Assembly (NCBI GenBank): GCA_016882165.1
Contig: VHBV01000062.1
Location: forward strand, 1 to 7,389
Direction of reading: 5' to 3'
DNA length: 7,389 bases
DNA from: Candidatus Pelagibacterales bacterium
GTDB lineage: Bacteria > Pseudomonadota > Alphaproteobacteria > Rickettsiales > UBA1997
Shown: in pieces, positions 1-5,790 of the stretch
Numbering within the stretch: the first letter of the stretch is position 1
How the letters are laid out: every line of letters starts with the position of its first letter
Notes under the pieces: generated by a model
The model's input: only the letters and a program-made list of their open reading frames with translations
Databases searched by the model: none
Told to the model about the DNA's origin: nothing
Made by a program: the position numbers and the translations under genes

Positions 1-9
1 ACTTCTCTA

Positions 10-27
10 AATTTCTTCTCAGAAATT
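10..27. repeat. Short inverted repeat
   Basis: AATTTCT and AGAAATT (7 bp, perfect) flank a four-base loop. It lies beyond the rpsG stop in the direction of the expected fusA. No T-run follows on either strand, so I do not call it a terminator. Confidence 0.35.
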
Positions 28-69
28 CGGGAACGATTATAATATTTATTTTTTCTAGTAATCATAAGC

Positions 70-105
70 CTTGAATAATAGTTAAAATTATTTTAACTAG
101 TCAAG
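70..105 (-). repeat. AT-rich hairpin downstream of rpsG
   Basis: A perfect 9-bp inverted repeat (TAGTTAAAA, TTA loop, TTTTAACTA at 79-99) sits inside a second matching pair, CTTGA (70-74) and TCAAG (101-105), with a small asymmetric bulge. It begins about 50 bases after the rpsG stop codon on the minus strand. The stem is almost all A and T and the minus strand does not run into U's, so intrinsic termination is unlikely. RNA processing or stabilisation in the rpsG-fusA gap is a possible role, but that is inference. Confidence 0.45.
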
Positions 106-156
106 AGACCCAAAAATTTTCTAACTATGCCAAAATATCAACAAACGGCTAGCAAA

Positions 157-624
157 TTACCATCTATAGTGAGCGAAAGCTTTGTTAGCTTCAGCCATTT
201 TGAAAACTTCTTCTTTTTTCTTAGCTGCCCAACCTTTATTCTCTAAAGATTCCAAAACAACTGTTACAACTTTTGTTGACAAATCTTTACCTTTGATATT
301 TTCGATAGCAATTTTCAACCATTTCAAAGCAAGAGCTGAACCACGTCTAGCAGAAACTTCAACTGGAATTTGGTAAGTTGCGCCACCTATTCTTCTTGAT
401 CTAACTTCAACTTTTGGAGTTACGTTTTCCAAAGCTTCTTTGAAAATATCAATTGGAGATTTTTTTAATTTTTTTTCTAAATTTTCAAAAGCTTCATAAA
501 TAGCTTTTTCGACAACTGATTTTTTACCGTCATTCATCAAACGGTTAACGAATCTTGAAACAATGATTTCGTTATATTTTGCATCAGGAATAATTTTTCT
601 GATCTTGGCGGCTCTTCTACGCAT
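157..624 (-). CDS. rpsG: 30S ribosomal protein S7
   Basis: S7 is the primary assembly protein of the 30S head; it binds the 3' domain of 16S rRNA and contributes to the E site and mRNA exit channel. The 155-residue product is full length for the bacterial family. It opens with the basic MRRRAAKIRK tail and has the family landmarks SRFVNRLMNDGKK (about 23-35), then SRRIGGATYQIPVEVSARR with ALALKWL just after it, and the C-terminal HYRW. The ATG gives the standard N-terminus and no other start is credible. It follows rpsL in the conserved str operon order, but after a 263-base gap instead of the usual short one. In E. coli S7 represses its own operon by binding the rpsL-rpsG intercistronic RNA, and the structured gap here is where such control would act. 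No Shine-Dalgarno is visible. Confidence 0.98.
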   Translation of the reverse strand: MRRRAAKIRKIIPDAKYNEIIVSRFVNRLMNDGKKSVVEKAIYEAFENLEKKLKKSPIDIFKEALENVTPKVEVRSRRIGGATYQIPVEVSARRGSALALKWLKIAIENIKGKDLSTKVVTVVLESLENKGWAAKKKEEVFKMAEANKAFAHYRW

Positions 625-887
625 GGTTATAATTATAAATTATGAGTATAAAATGAATTACACTCGGTTTTTACTAAAATGGTTAGTAACCATCTTCGCA
701 CCTAATTCACATAGGCGACTATTCAAAACTTTAGTGAATTAAGGAAAATTCCTTATCCACTTTTTTGTTCTAAGGAACTTGAGATAGCTGCTGGGCAGAA
801 AAAATTAATGAGGGAATGTATGATAACATACATAACCGAATTCAAATTTTTTCTAACGACATAAAAGCTCAAGACGCGACGAAAAAA
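625..887 (-). promoter_or_regulatory. Structured rpsL-rpsG intercistronic region
   Basis: This 263-base gap contains several linked inverted repeats. TTCCTTA (749-755) can pair with either of two copies of TAAGGAA (740-746 and 771-777), which makes the two pairings mutually exclusive. TAATTCAC (703-710) pairs with GTGAATTA (734-741), which overlaps the end of one of those copies. Closer to rpsG, TTACTAA (671-677) pairs with TTAGTAA (683-689), and GGTTA with TAACC at 681-691. Read on the minus strand this is a chain of alternative hairpins ahead of the rpsG start. S7 autoregulation at this position is known in E. coli; that it operates here is inference. I found no convincing internal promoter and no protein-coding frame. 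Confidence 0.45.
816..833. repeat. Perfect 7-bp inverted repeat near rpsL stop
   Basis: ATGTATG (816-822) and CATACAT (827-833) flank the loop ATAA, 54 bases past the rpsL stop on the minus strand. After the stem the minus strand reads TTCCCTCATTAATTTTTT, so a T-run is present but about 13 bases away. It is too far for a canonical terminator. A weak terminator or processing hairpin is possible. Confidence 0.35.
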
Positions 888-1259
888 CTATTTAGGTTTT
901 TGAGCGCCGTATTTAGAACGTGCTTGTTTACGATTTTTTACACCTTGAGTATCAAAATAACCTCTGATGATGTGGTAACGTACACCCGGCAAGTCTTTTA
1001 CACGACCACCACGAATTGCAACAACAGAGTGCTCTTGCAAGTTGTGACCTTCGCCTGGGATGTAAGCGATAACTTCAAAACCGTTAGTTAATTTTACACG
1101 TGCAACTTTACGCAAAGCCGAGTTTGGTTTTTTTGGAGTTGTTGTATAAACACGAGTACAAACTCCTCTTTTTTGAGGACAACCTTTCATGGCTGGAACT
1201 TTGTTTTTCGCAACCTGTTTAACTCTTGGCTTTCTAATCAATTGATTAATTGTTGGCAT
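888..1259 (-). CDS. rpsL: 30S ribosomal protein S12
   Basis: S12 sits at the decoding centre of the 30S subunit and helps control translational accuracy. The 123-residue product is full length. The family signature TTTPKKPNSALRKVARVKL occupies about 39-57 and RGGRVKDLPGVRYH about 83-96. Counting the initiator Met, Lys43 and Lys88 are both present; these are the positions where substitutions classically give streptomycin resistance, so the sequence is of the sensitive type there. Asp89, the residue methylthiolated by RimO in E. coli, is also present. It is the first gene of the str operon, with a candidate promoter and a leader of about 120 bases upstream. There is no clear Shine-Dalgarno; the nearest purine run is a weak AGAG. 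Confidence 0.99.
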   Translation of the reverse strand: MPTINQLIRKPRVKQVAKNKVPAMKGCPQKRGVCTRVYTTTPKKPNSALRKVARVKLTNGFEVIAYIPGEGHNLQEHSVVAIRGGRVKDLPGVRYHIIRGYFDTQGVKNRKQARSKYGAQKPK

Positions 1260-1310
1260 TGAACCGACTCTATATTTTTATTATTATTTTAAAAAAAACT
1301 TGAAATGTTT

Positions 1311-1354
1311 TACGAAGCAACTCAGTTTTCGTAATTATCAATAGCTACTTGATA
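1311..1354 (-). repeat. Two hairpins in the rpsL leader
   Basis: TATCAA (1336-1341) pairs with TTGATA (1349-1354) across a 7-base loop. TACGAA (1311-1316) pairs with TTCGTA (1328-1333) across 11 bases. If transcription starts near 1377 these are consecutive stem-loops in the 5' leader of rpsL mRNA. A regulatory role is only a possibility. Confidence 0.3.
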
Positions 1355-1383
1355 TTTTACATCCAAAATTTGCGAGGGCGAGG

Positions 1384-1412
1384 TTTTTAGTGCAAAATAA
1401 AAAAAGAGTCAA
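1384..1412 (-). promoter_or_regulatory. Candidate rpsL promoter
   Basis: On the minus strand TTGACT (1412-1407, 5 of 6 to the sigma-70 -35 box) is followed after 17 bases by TAAAAA (1389-1384, 4 of 6 to TATAAT). The spacer is T-rich. Just downstream the minus strand reads CCTCGCCCTCGC, a GC-rich stretch in otherwise AT-rich DNA, resembling the discriminator of growth-rate-controlled ribosomal promoters. The start would fall near 1377. This is motif reading only. Confidence 0.4.
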
Positions 1413-1474
1413 CTAAAATTTGAATCCTTCAAGTAAATACACAAAACTTAACTTTTTCACAGAATGAAAGATAT

Positions 1475-1510
1475 ATTGCAAAGCCCTGCACTAATTGCAA
1501 AGCTTTGCAT
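1475..1510. repeat. Direct and inverted TGCAAAGC repeats after ahpC
   Basis: ATTGCAAAGC occurs at 1475-1484 and again at 1494-1503. The second copy is half of a perfect 14-bp palindrome, TGCAAAGCTTTGCA (1496-1509), and the first can also pair with its right arm, giving an 8-bp stem with a 17-base loop. It lies 33 bases beyond the ahpC stop. It could close the ahpC transcript, but the minus strand continues AATATATCTTTC, not a U-run, so I rate terminator function as weak. Confidence 0.4.
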
Positions 1511-1542
1511 AAGATAAAAAATGGTAAAATTATAAATCAAGA

Positions 1543-2145
1543 TTACAATTTTTTCGCATTTCCAGCTAAGTATTCTGCAACACCAGCTGCATTTGGTTTC
1601 ATACCTTCTTTTCCTTTATTCCAACCAGCAGGACAAACTTCACCATGTTCTTGGAAGAATTTCAAAGAATCGACCATACGGATTGCTTCATCAATATTTC
1701 TACCAAGAGGTAAATCATTAACAACTTGATGACGAACTACACCTTCTTGGTCAATTAAGAACGTTCCACGCAAAGCAACTGCTTCACCCATCAGAACATC
1801 ATAATCACGAGCAATTGATTTTGTTAAGTCAGCGACCAAAGGATACTGAACTTGACCAATACCACCTTTATTCACTTCAGTGTTTTTCCAAGCTAAGTGA
1901 GTAAATTTTGAATCAACAGAAACACCTATAACTTCAGCTCCACGATCTTTGAACTCTTTTAGACGATTATCAAAAGCAATTATTTCTGAAGGACAAACAA
2001 AAGTAAAATCAAGTGGATAAAAGAATAAAACACCGATTTTTCCTTTTAAATAAGTGTGCAAATTAAAACTATCATTAATTTCATTATTAGGCATTACTGC
2101 TGAAGTAGTGAAATCTGGCGCTTTTTTTCCGACTAAAACTGACAT
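1543..2145 (-). CDS. ahpC: Typical 2-Cys peroxiredoxin (AhpC/TsaA, Prx1 type)
   Basis: This enzyme reduces hydrogen peroxide and organic hydroperoxides in the cytoplasm, using a peroxidatic and a resolving cysteine, and is recycled by thioredoxin or an AhpF-like reductase. The 200-residue length is normal. The active site is P44, T48 and C51 within FYPLDFTFVCPSE. The catalytic arginine is probably R126 in ALRGTF. The resolving cysteine is C171 in GEVCPAGW. The protein carries GGIG (94-97), one of the two motifs linked to overoxidation sensitivity, but has Tyr-Leu (192-193) where sensitive enzymes have Tyr-Phe. It resembles the gene called tsaA in Rickettsia. It is separated by 283 bases from rpsL and appears to be its own transcription unit. 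The reductase partner is not in the window. No OxyR-type site was recognised. Confidence 0.96.
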   Translation of the reverse strand: MSVLVGKKAPDFTTSAVMPNNEINDSFNLHTYLKGKIGVLFFYPLDFTFVCPSEIIAFDNRLKEFKDRGAEVIGVSVDSKFTHLAWKNTEVNKGGIGQVQYPLVADLTKSIARDYDVLMGEAVALRGTFLIDQEGVVRHQVVNDLPLGRNIDEAIRMVDSLKFFQEHGEVCPAGWNKGKEGMKPNAAGVAEYLAGNAKKL

Positions 2146-2247
2146 AATTTGTTGTTTTTTAAAGTTAATATTAAGATTTTTTACCGAAAACTAAGATAAT
2201 TTGCTTCAGAGTCAAAATCAAGAAAGGATTTTAAAGAAAAGCGCGGG

Positions 2248-2433
2248 TTATCCCTTTTAGGATTAAATGAATATTTTATTACAACCCGACTTGTCATTAT
2301 CAGGAACAACAAAATCAGTGTGGAGCGAAGCAGCTATACTTTTTAATGAAACGTTGATTACCAAGTTTCGCAAGTTTGCTAAACTCGAGATGACGAAGTA
2401 CTTTTCTTCTATGACTAAAAAACATTAATCTCC
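2248..2433. repeat. Dispersed intergenic repeat, copy A
   Basis: This 186-base segment aligns in direct orientation with 6894-7075, at roughly 70% identity by hand with a few small gaps. Shared blocks are TTATCCC at the left, TATTTTATT, CAGRAACAACAAA, TTTCGCAAGTTTGCT, and a perfectly identical 27-base block at the right (2404-2430 here). The central third has diverged most. GATTAAATG (2261-2269) and CATTAATC (2423-2430) form weak near-terminal inverted repeats. There is no coding frame. It looks like an old copy of a small non-autonomous element or rickettsial-style intergenic repeat; which of these is unresolved. Confidence 0.8.
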
Positions 2434-2495
2434 AATCGATAATTCGCAGAAAAATAGTTAATTTCCTATTAATTATATCTAATTTTTCTCTATAA

Positions 2496-2524
2496 AATTC
2501 TTTTCTTAGAAAGAAAAAAGAATT
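2496..2524. repeat. Imperfect AT-rich hairpin upstream of nrdB
   Basis: AATTCTTTTCTT (2496-2507) pairs with AAGAAAAAAGAATT (2511-2524) apart from two extra A's. It lies just upstream of the candidate nrdB -35 element and has no flanking T-run. It could be an operator-like site or simply low-complexity sequence. Confidence 0.25.
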
Positions 2525-2546
2525 TAAAATCTTTAAATAATTTGCT

Positions 2547-2575
2547 TTGCAATTTGATGGTTAAAGAATTAAAAT
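2547..2575 (+). promoter_or_regulatory. Candidate nrdB promoter
   Basis: TTGCAA (2547-2552, 4 of 6 to the -35 consensus) is followed by exactly 17 bases and TAAAAT (2570-2575, 5 of 6 to TATAAT). Transcription would start near 2582 and leave a leader of about 60 bases before the nrdB ATG. It is the best-spaced promoter match I found on the plus strand of this gap. Confidence 0.45.
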
Positions 2576-2643
2576 TTTATTGAGATTTTTAAAAACAATC
2601 TTACCAAAAAAATTTTCAATCTTTTTTAAATAATTCTGAAGTT

Positions 2644-3639
2644 ATGACTCTTCTTGATTCAAAACCGATTTACAAACCATTTAACTATCCTTGGGCTTAC
2701 GATGCTTGGCTAAAACAGCAACAAATTCATTGGTTGCCAGAAGAAGTTCCACTGGCTGACGATGTACGCGACTGGAAACATAACTTAACACCAAGTGAAA
2801 AAAATCTTTTAACCCAAATTTTCCGATTTTTTACCCAAGCTGACATTGAGGTAAATAATTGCTACATGAAACATTACTCACAAGTTTTTAAACCAACAGA
2901 AGTACAAATGATGTTGTCAGCATTTTCTAACATGGAAACTGTGCACATAGCAGCTTATTCTCACTTGCTTGACACAATTGGCATGCCAGAAACAGAATAT
3001 ATGGCTTTCATGAAATACAAAGAAATGAAAGACAAATATGATTATATGCACCAATTTGGTGTTTCTTCAAAGAAAGACATTGCAACAACAATGGCAGTTT
3101 TTGGCGGATTCACTGAAGGTTTGCAACTTTTTGCTTCCTTCGCAATTTTGTTAAATTTTCAAAGATTTGGCAAAATGAAAGGAATGGGACAAATTATTGC
3201 TTGGTCTGTTCGTGATGAGACTTTACATACTCTTTCTATCATCAAATTATTCAGGACTTTCGTCCAAGAGAATCCAGAAGTTTGGGATGAGGAATTAAAA
3301 AGTCGTCTTTACAAAGCCTGTGCAACGATTGTGCATTTTGAAGATGCTTTCATTGACTTAGCTTTTGAAACTGGAAATATTGAAGGTCTAACTTCTCGTG
3401 AAGTTAAAAGATATATTAGATATATCGCTGATAGAAGATTAAATCAATTGGGTTTAAAAGAAATTTACATGATTGATGATAATCCACTGCCTTGGCTTGA
3501 TGAAATTTTAAATGGAGTTGAACATACTAACTTCTTTGAAAATAGAGTGACTGAATATTCTAAGGCCTCAACAACTGGAACTTGGGAAGATGTCTTTTCT
3601 GATATTGACCAAAAACGTCAAAAAATGTTAGTACTATAA
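2644..3639 (+). CDS. nrdB: Class I ribonucleotide reductase, radical subunit R2
   Basis: R2 houses the dinuclear metal centre and supplies the radical that NrdA uses to convert ribonucleoside diphosphates to deoxyribonucleotides. The 331 residues form the ferritin-like R2 fold. Metal ligands follow the family spacing: D67, E98, H101, E158 (TEGL), E192 and H195 (RDETLH). Y105 occupies the radical tyrosine position in ETVHIAAYSHL, so this is not the Chlamydia-type class Ic enzyme, which has Phe there. W30 in WLPEEV matches the radical-transfer Trp48 of E. coli, and D191 its Asp237. Y305 in TEYSKAS is a candidate for the C-terminal transfer tyrosine. The tail ends in KMLVL, a hydrophobic end of the type that docks on NrdA. 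nrdA is not adjacent. No Shine-Dalgarno is seen; GAAG is only two bases from the ATG. Confidence 0.97.
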   Translation: MTLLDSKPIYKPFNYPWAYDAWLKQQQIHWLPEEVPLADDVRDWKHNLTPSEKNLLTQIFRFFTQADIEVNNCYMKHYSQVFKPTEVQMMLSAFSNMETVHIAAYSHLLDTIGMPETEYMAFMKYKEMKDKYDYMHQFGVSSKKDIATTMAVFGGFTEGLQLFASFAILLNFQRFGKMKGMGQIIAWSVRDETLHTLSIIKLFRTFVQENPEVWDEELKSRLYKACATIVHFEDAFIDLAFETGNIEGLTSREVKRYIRYIADRRLNQLGLKEIYMIDDNPLPWLDEILNGVEHTNFFENRVTEYSKASTTGTWEDVFSDIDQKRQKMLVL

Positions 3640-3644
3640 TTAAT

Positions 3645-4439
3645 ATGAAAAAAGCGATGAAAAAATTGTTAATATCTACTTTATTTTTGTCGCTTTTTTC
3701 TTTTAATTCTTTCGCTTCAAACAGAAATCTAACAATTTTTACAGAACAAAATATGGTTACTGCTTTAACAAAAGCATCGCGTATTTTTTCAGATAAAAGT
3801 AATGTTATGATTTCAATAAATTTTGACTCTTCAGCTGACTTAATTGATGCAATTGATTTAGGAGAACCTGCTGATATATTTATTTCTGCTCACACAAATT
3901 TAATTGATAGTCTAAAACAAAAAGGTCTGGTTGACGTCTATAATATTGGATATATTGCACAAGATCATATTGTTTTGGTAACTTCAAAAAATAACCCAAT
4001 AATTGATGAACGACTCAAAAATAAAACCATTACTTTCAGACAGTCAATTGCAATTCTAAACGAAGTTGGAGCTAATTTAATAATTGATAAAGAAGGAAAT
4101 AGTTCTGGTTTTTACACTTCTAACTTACTCAAAAACTTTGAAAAAAGTGGTATTAATCTAAATAATCTTAAACTTTTTAGAAAATCTCAGGAAGATAGAT
4201 CATCTATTTTTGATCTAATAAAAAGCAGTCCAGAAAGCTATGCTTTATTGCTTAGAAGTCAGGTTAGAAATGATTCGGATTTAATAGTTATTAGTGCAAC
4301 CAAAGAAGAAAATATATTTTACCAAGCACTAGTAATAGCCGGAGATAACATGGATACAGCACGTGAATTCTCTAAATTTCTCAAAAGCAATGACATGAAG
4401 TCATTGTTTAAAAATAATGGCTTTTCTGCAGACTATTAA
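3645..4439 (+). CDS. Secreted ModA-like substrate-binding protein, ligand uncertain
   Basis: The 264-residue product has a signal peptide: KK residues, a hydrophobic stretch at about 8-20, and SFA before a likely cleavage after residue 24. A type II periplasmic binding fold resembling the molybdate-binding protein ModA follows. LTIFTEQNMVTAL (29-41) and DSSADLIDAIDLGEPADIFISA (positions 61-82, with the conserved PADIFISA core) line up with E. coli ModA. However, of the five E. coli molybdate contacts (Ser12, Ser39, Ala125, Val152, Tyr170) only Ser39 is clearly kept, as S63. The others align by eye with N36, S154, D184 and L203. No modB or modC is present. It starts five bases after nrdB and is probably co-transcribed. 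A second ATG at 3657 would still leave a signal peptide. Family membership is fairly safe; molybdate binding is doubtful. Confidence 0.78.
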   Translation: MKKAMKKLLISTLFLSLFSFNSFASNRNLTIFTEQNMVTALTKASRIFSDKSNVMISINFDSSADLIDAIDLGEPADIFISAHTNLIDSLKQKGLVDVYNIGYIAQDHIVLVTSKNNPIIDERLKNKTITFRQSIAILNEVGANLIIDKEGNSSGFYTSNLLKNFEKSGINLNNLKLFRKSQEDRSSIFDLIKSSPESYALLLRSQVRNDSDLIVISATKEENIFYQALVIAGDNMDTAREFSKFLKSNDMKSLFKNNGFSADY

Positions 4440-4453
4440 AGAATCTGTATTCT
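4440..4453. terminator. Weak hairpin between convergent genes
   Basis: AGAAT and ATTCT flank a four-base loop directly after the modA-like stop, in the 37-base gap where two convergent genes meet. The stem is only 5 bp. T's follow briefly on the minus strand only. A bidirectional terminator is expected in this gap, but this is a poor match to one. Confidence 0.15.
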
Positions 4454-4476
4454 GGTAAGATGAAAAACAATATTTC

Positions 4477-5757
4477 TTAATTCTTATTTTTTACTTTTAC
4501 CCAAACCAAATCTTGTCCTTTTTTCTTCAAAATTTGGAAAGTGTAATTATTAATCATAAAACTTTCTTTTTCTTCTGGAATTCTTCCCAACTTACTGATA
4601 ATGAAAGCGGTTAAATTATGTGCATCGCTGTCTTTAGCAACATCCCATTCTAGTTTCTTGTTAATATCACGAATTAGCATTTTTCCCGCAATTTTGTAAG
4701 CTCCGCTTTTTATTTTAACTAAATTAATTTCTGAAGTTTCGTTTTGCTCTTTTATTTCACCAACTATTTCTTCCAAAATATCTTCTAAAGTAACTAAACC
4801 AAGAAAAGAACCATATTCATCAACTACTAAAGCAAATCTTTTTTTCTTTTTTCTAAAAGCAAAAAGTTGAGAACGCAAGCTATTAGTATTAGGCACAAAC
4901 CATGGTTCAGTTGTAATTGATTTAAGATCAAATTTTTCAAGATTTTCTCCCAAATCTCTCAAATTATTTAGATGTAAAGCTTTAAGTAGTTTTCTTACAT
5001 TTAAAATAGCGACAATATTTTCTTTATTTCCCTGCCACAGCGGAATTCTTGTATATATGCTATTTAGAGCTTGAGCAACAATTTCTTTTACCGACAAATC
5101 GATATTAATTGACTCGACTTCTTTACGGTGAACCATAATTTCATTTATTTCGGTGTCTGATAAATCAAGAACTCCATCAATCATATCTTTGTCATATTTA
5201 TAAATTGAACCTTCTATATGCTTCAAATTTACAGTATCACGAATTTCTTCTAGCTCAAGAGATGCTGATTTTTTACTATTTTTTGTGGAAAAAATACCTA
5301 CAAAAACTGCAACAATTTTTTCCACTGCATGTGTAAAAGGATAAAAAATTGTTACCAAAATATTTATTATGGGAGAAAAAAATAACGCAATTGAATCGGG
5401 ATTTTTTATAGCAACATTTTTTGGCAACACTTCAGCAAAAATTATTACTAAAACTGTCATTGTGGCAGTTGCATAAAGTAAACCAGCATCACCAAATAAT
5501 TTTAGAAAGAAATTTGCAGCTAAAGTTGATGCCAAAATATTAACTACGTTATTACCAAGTAACATTGTGCTTATTACTTTTTCGCGATTTTTTAAAAGAT
5601 TTTCTAAAATTATCGCTCTTTTGTTTCCTTCATTTTTAAGGCGATGAACTTTGGCGCGAGAAGTTGCTGTAACTGCCGTTTCAAAACATGAAAACAAAGC
5701 AGATATTAAGATTAAAGCTAAAACTGAAATTAGATAAATCTGTATTGAGTCTTCCAT
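4477..5757 (-). CDS. CNNM/CorC-family membrane protein with CBS pair (TlyC/HlyC-like)
   Basis: These inner-membrane proteins are implicated in Mg2+ (and Co2+) efflux or homeostasis; the 'hemolysin' name is historical. The 426 residues show the full architecture. A DUF21/CNNM transmembrane domain spans about 1-155, with helices near 6-27, 64-86, 92-112 and 124-150, the conserved E26 in SCFETAVTA and the AEVLPK motif at 108-113. The first CBS domain is about 205-262. The second is about 282-337, with VVDEYGSFLGLVTLEDILEE just before its end. The C-terminal CorC_HlyC domain is about 343-424. CBS pairs in this family bind adenine nucleotides. It lies 33 bases downstream of yejB on the same strand, so the two are probably co-transcribed although no functional link is known. 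Substrate and direction of transport cannot be read from sequence. Confidence 0.92.
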   Translation of the reverse strand: MEDSIQIYLISVLALILISALFSCFETAVTATSRAKVHRLKNEGNKRAIILENLLKNREKVISTMLLGNNVVNILASTLAANFFLKLFGDAGLLYATATMTVLVIIFAEVLPKNVAIKNPDSIALFFSPIINILVTIFYPFTHAVEKIVAVFVGIFSTKNSKKSASLELEEIRDTVNLKHIEGSIYKYDKDMIDGVLDLSDTEINEIMVHRKEVESINIDLSVKEIVAQALNSIYTRIPLWQGNKENIVAILNVRKLLKALHLNNLRDLGENLEKFDLKSITTEPWFVPNTNSLRSQLFAFRKKKKRFALVVDEYGSFLGLVTLEDILEEIVGEIKEQNETSEINLVKIKSGAYKIAGKMLIRDINKKLEWDVAKDSDAHNLTAFIISKLGRIPEEKESFMINNYTFQILKKKGQDLVWVKVKNKN

Positions 5758-5790
5758 TGGGGTAAAATGTAAATTTATTTTGAAATACTT

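Larger units (their letters stand above)
2146..2643. other. 498-base gap between divergent ahpC and nrdB
   Basis: No coding frame here is credible. From the left it holds the ahpC upstream region, with a lone TTGACT on the minus strand (2215-2210) that has no convincing -10 partner. Then comes dispersed repeat copy A (2248-2433), an AT-rich hairpin (2496-2524), and a good promoter candidate for nrdB (2547-2575). I looked for a pair of NrdR boxes ahead of nrdB and did not see one. Confidence 0.6.

Noticed and set aside
1..156. Start of fusA or a tRNA at the left edge
   Set aside because: No minus-strand frame resembling EF-G and no cloverleaf were found in these bases; fusA is only expected beyond the edge.
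182..376. Open frame on the plus strand inside rpsG
   Set aside because: It lies wholly antisense to a strongly conserved ribosomal protein gene and its translation resembles no family.
658..693. An 11-codon minus-strand reading frame ahead of rpsG, possible leader peptide
   Set aside because: No Shine-Dalgarno and no codon bias suggestive of attenuation; frames this short are common by chance.
816..1091. Plus-strand open frame of 91 codons overlapping rpsL
   Set aside because: Mostly antisense to rpsL; the open frame follows from rpsL codon use. No start signal or family resemblance.
1505..1729. Plus-strand open frame overlapping the 3' end of ahpC
   Set aside because: Antisense to the conserved peroxiredoxin C-terminus, with no independent support.
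2146..2643. NrdR box pair or riboswitch upstream of nrdB
   Set aside because: No matching palindromic box pair and no recognisable riboswitch core were found; what is there is a dispersed repeat and AT-rich sequence.
4477..5757. A true haemolysin
   Set aside because: The HlyC/TlyC name is historical; the CNNM-CBS-CorC_HlyC architecture indicates a divalent-cation related membrane protein.
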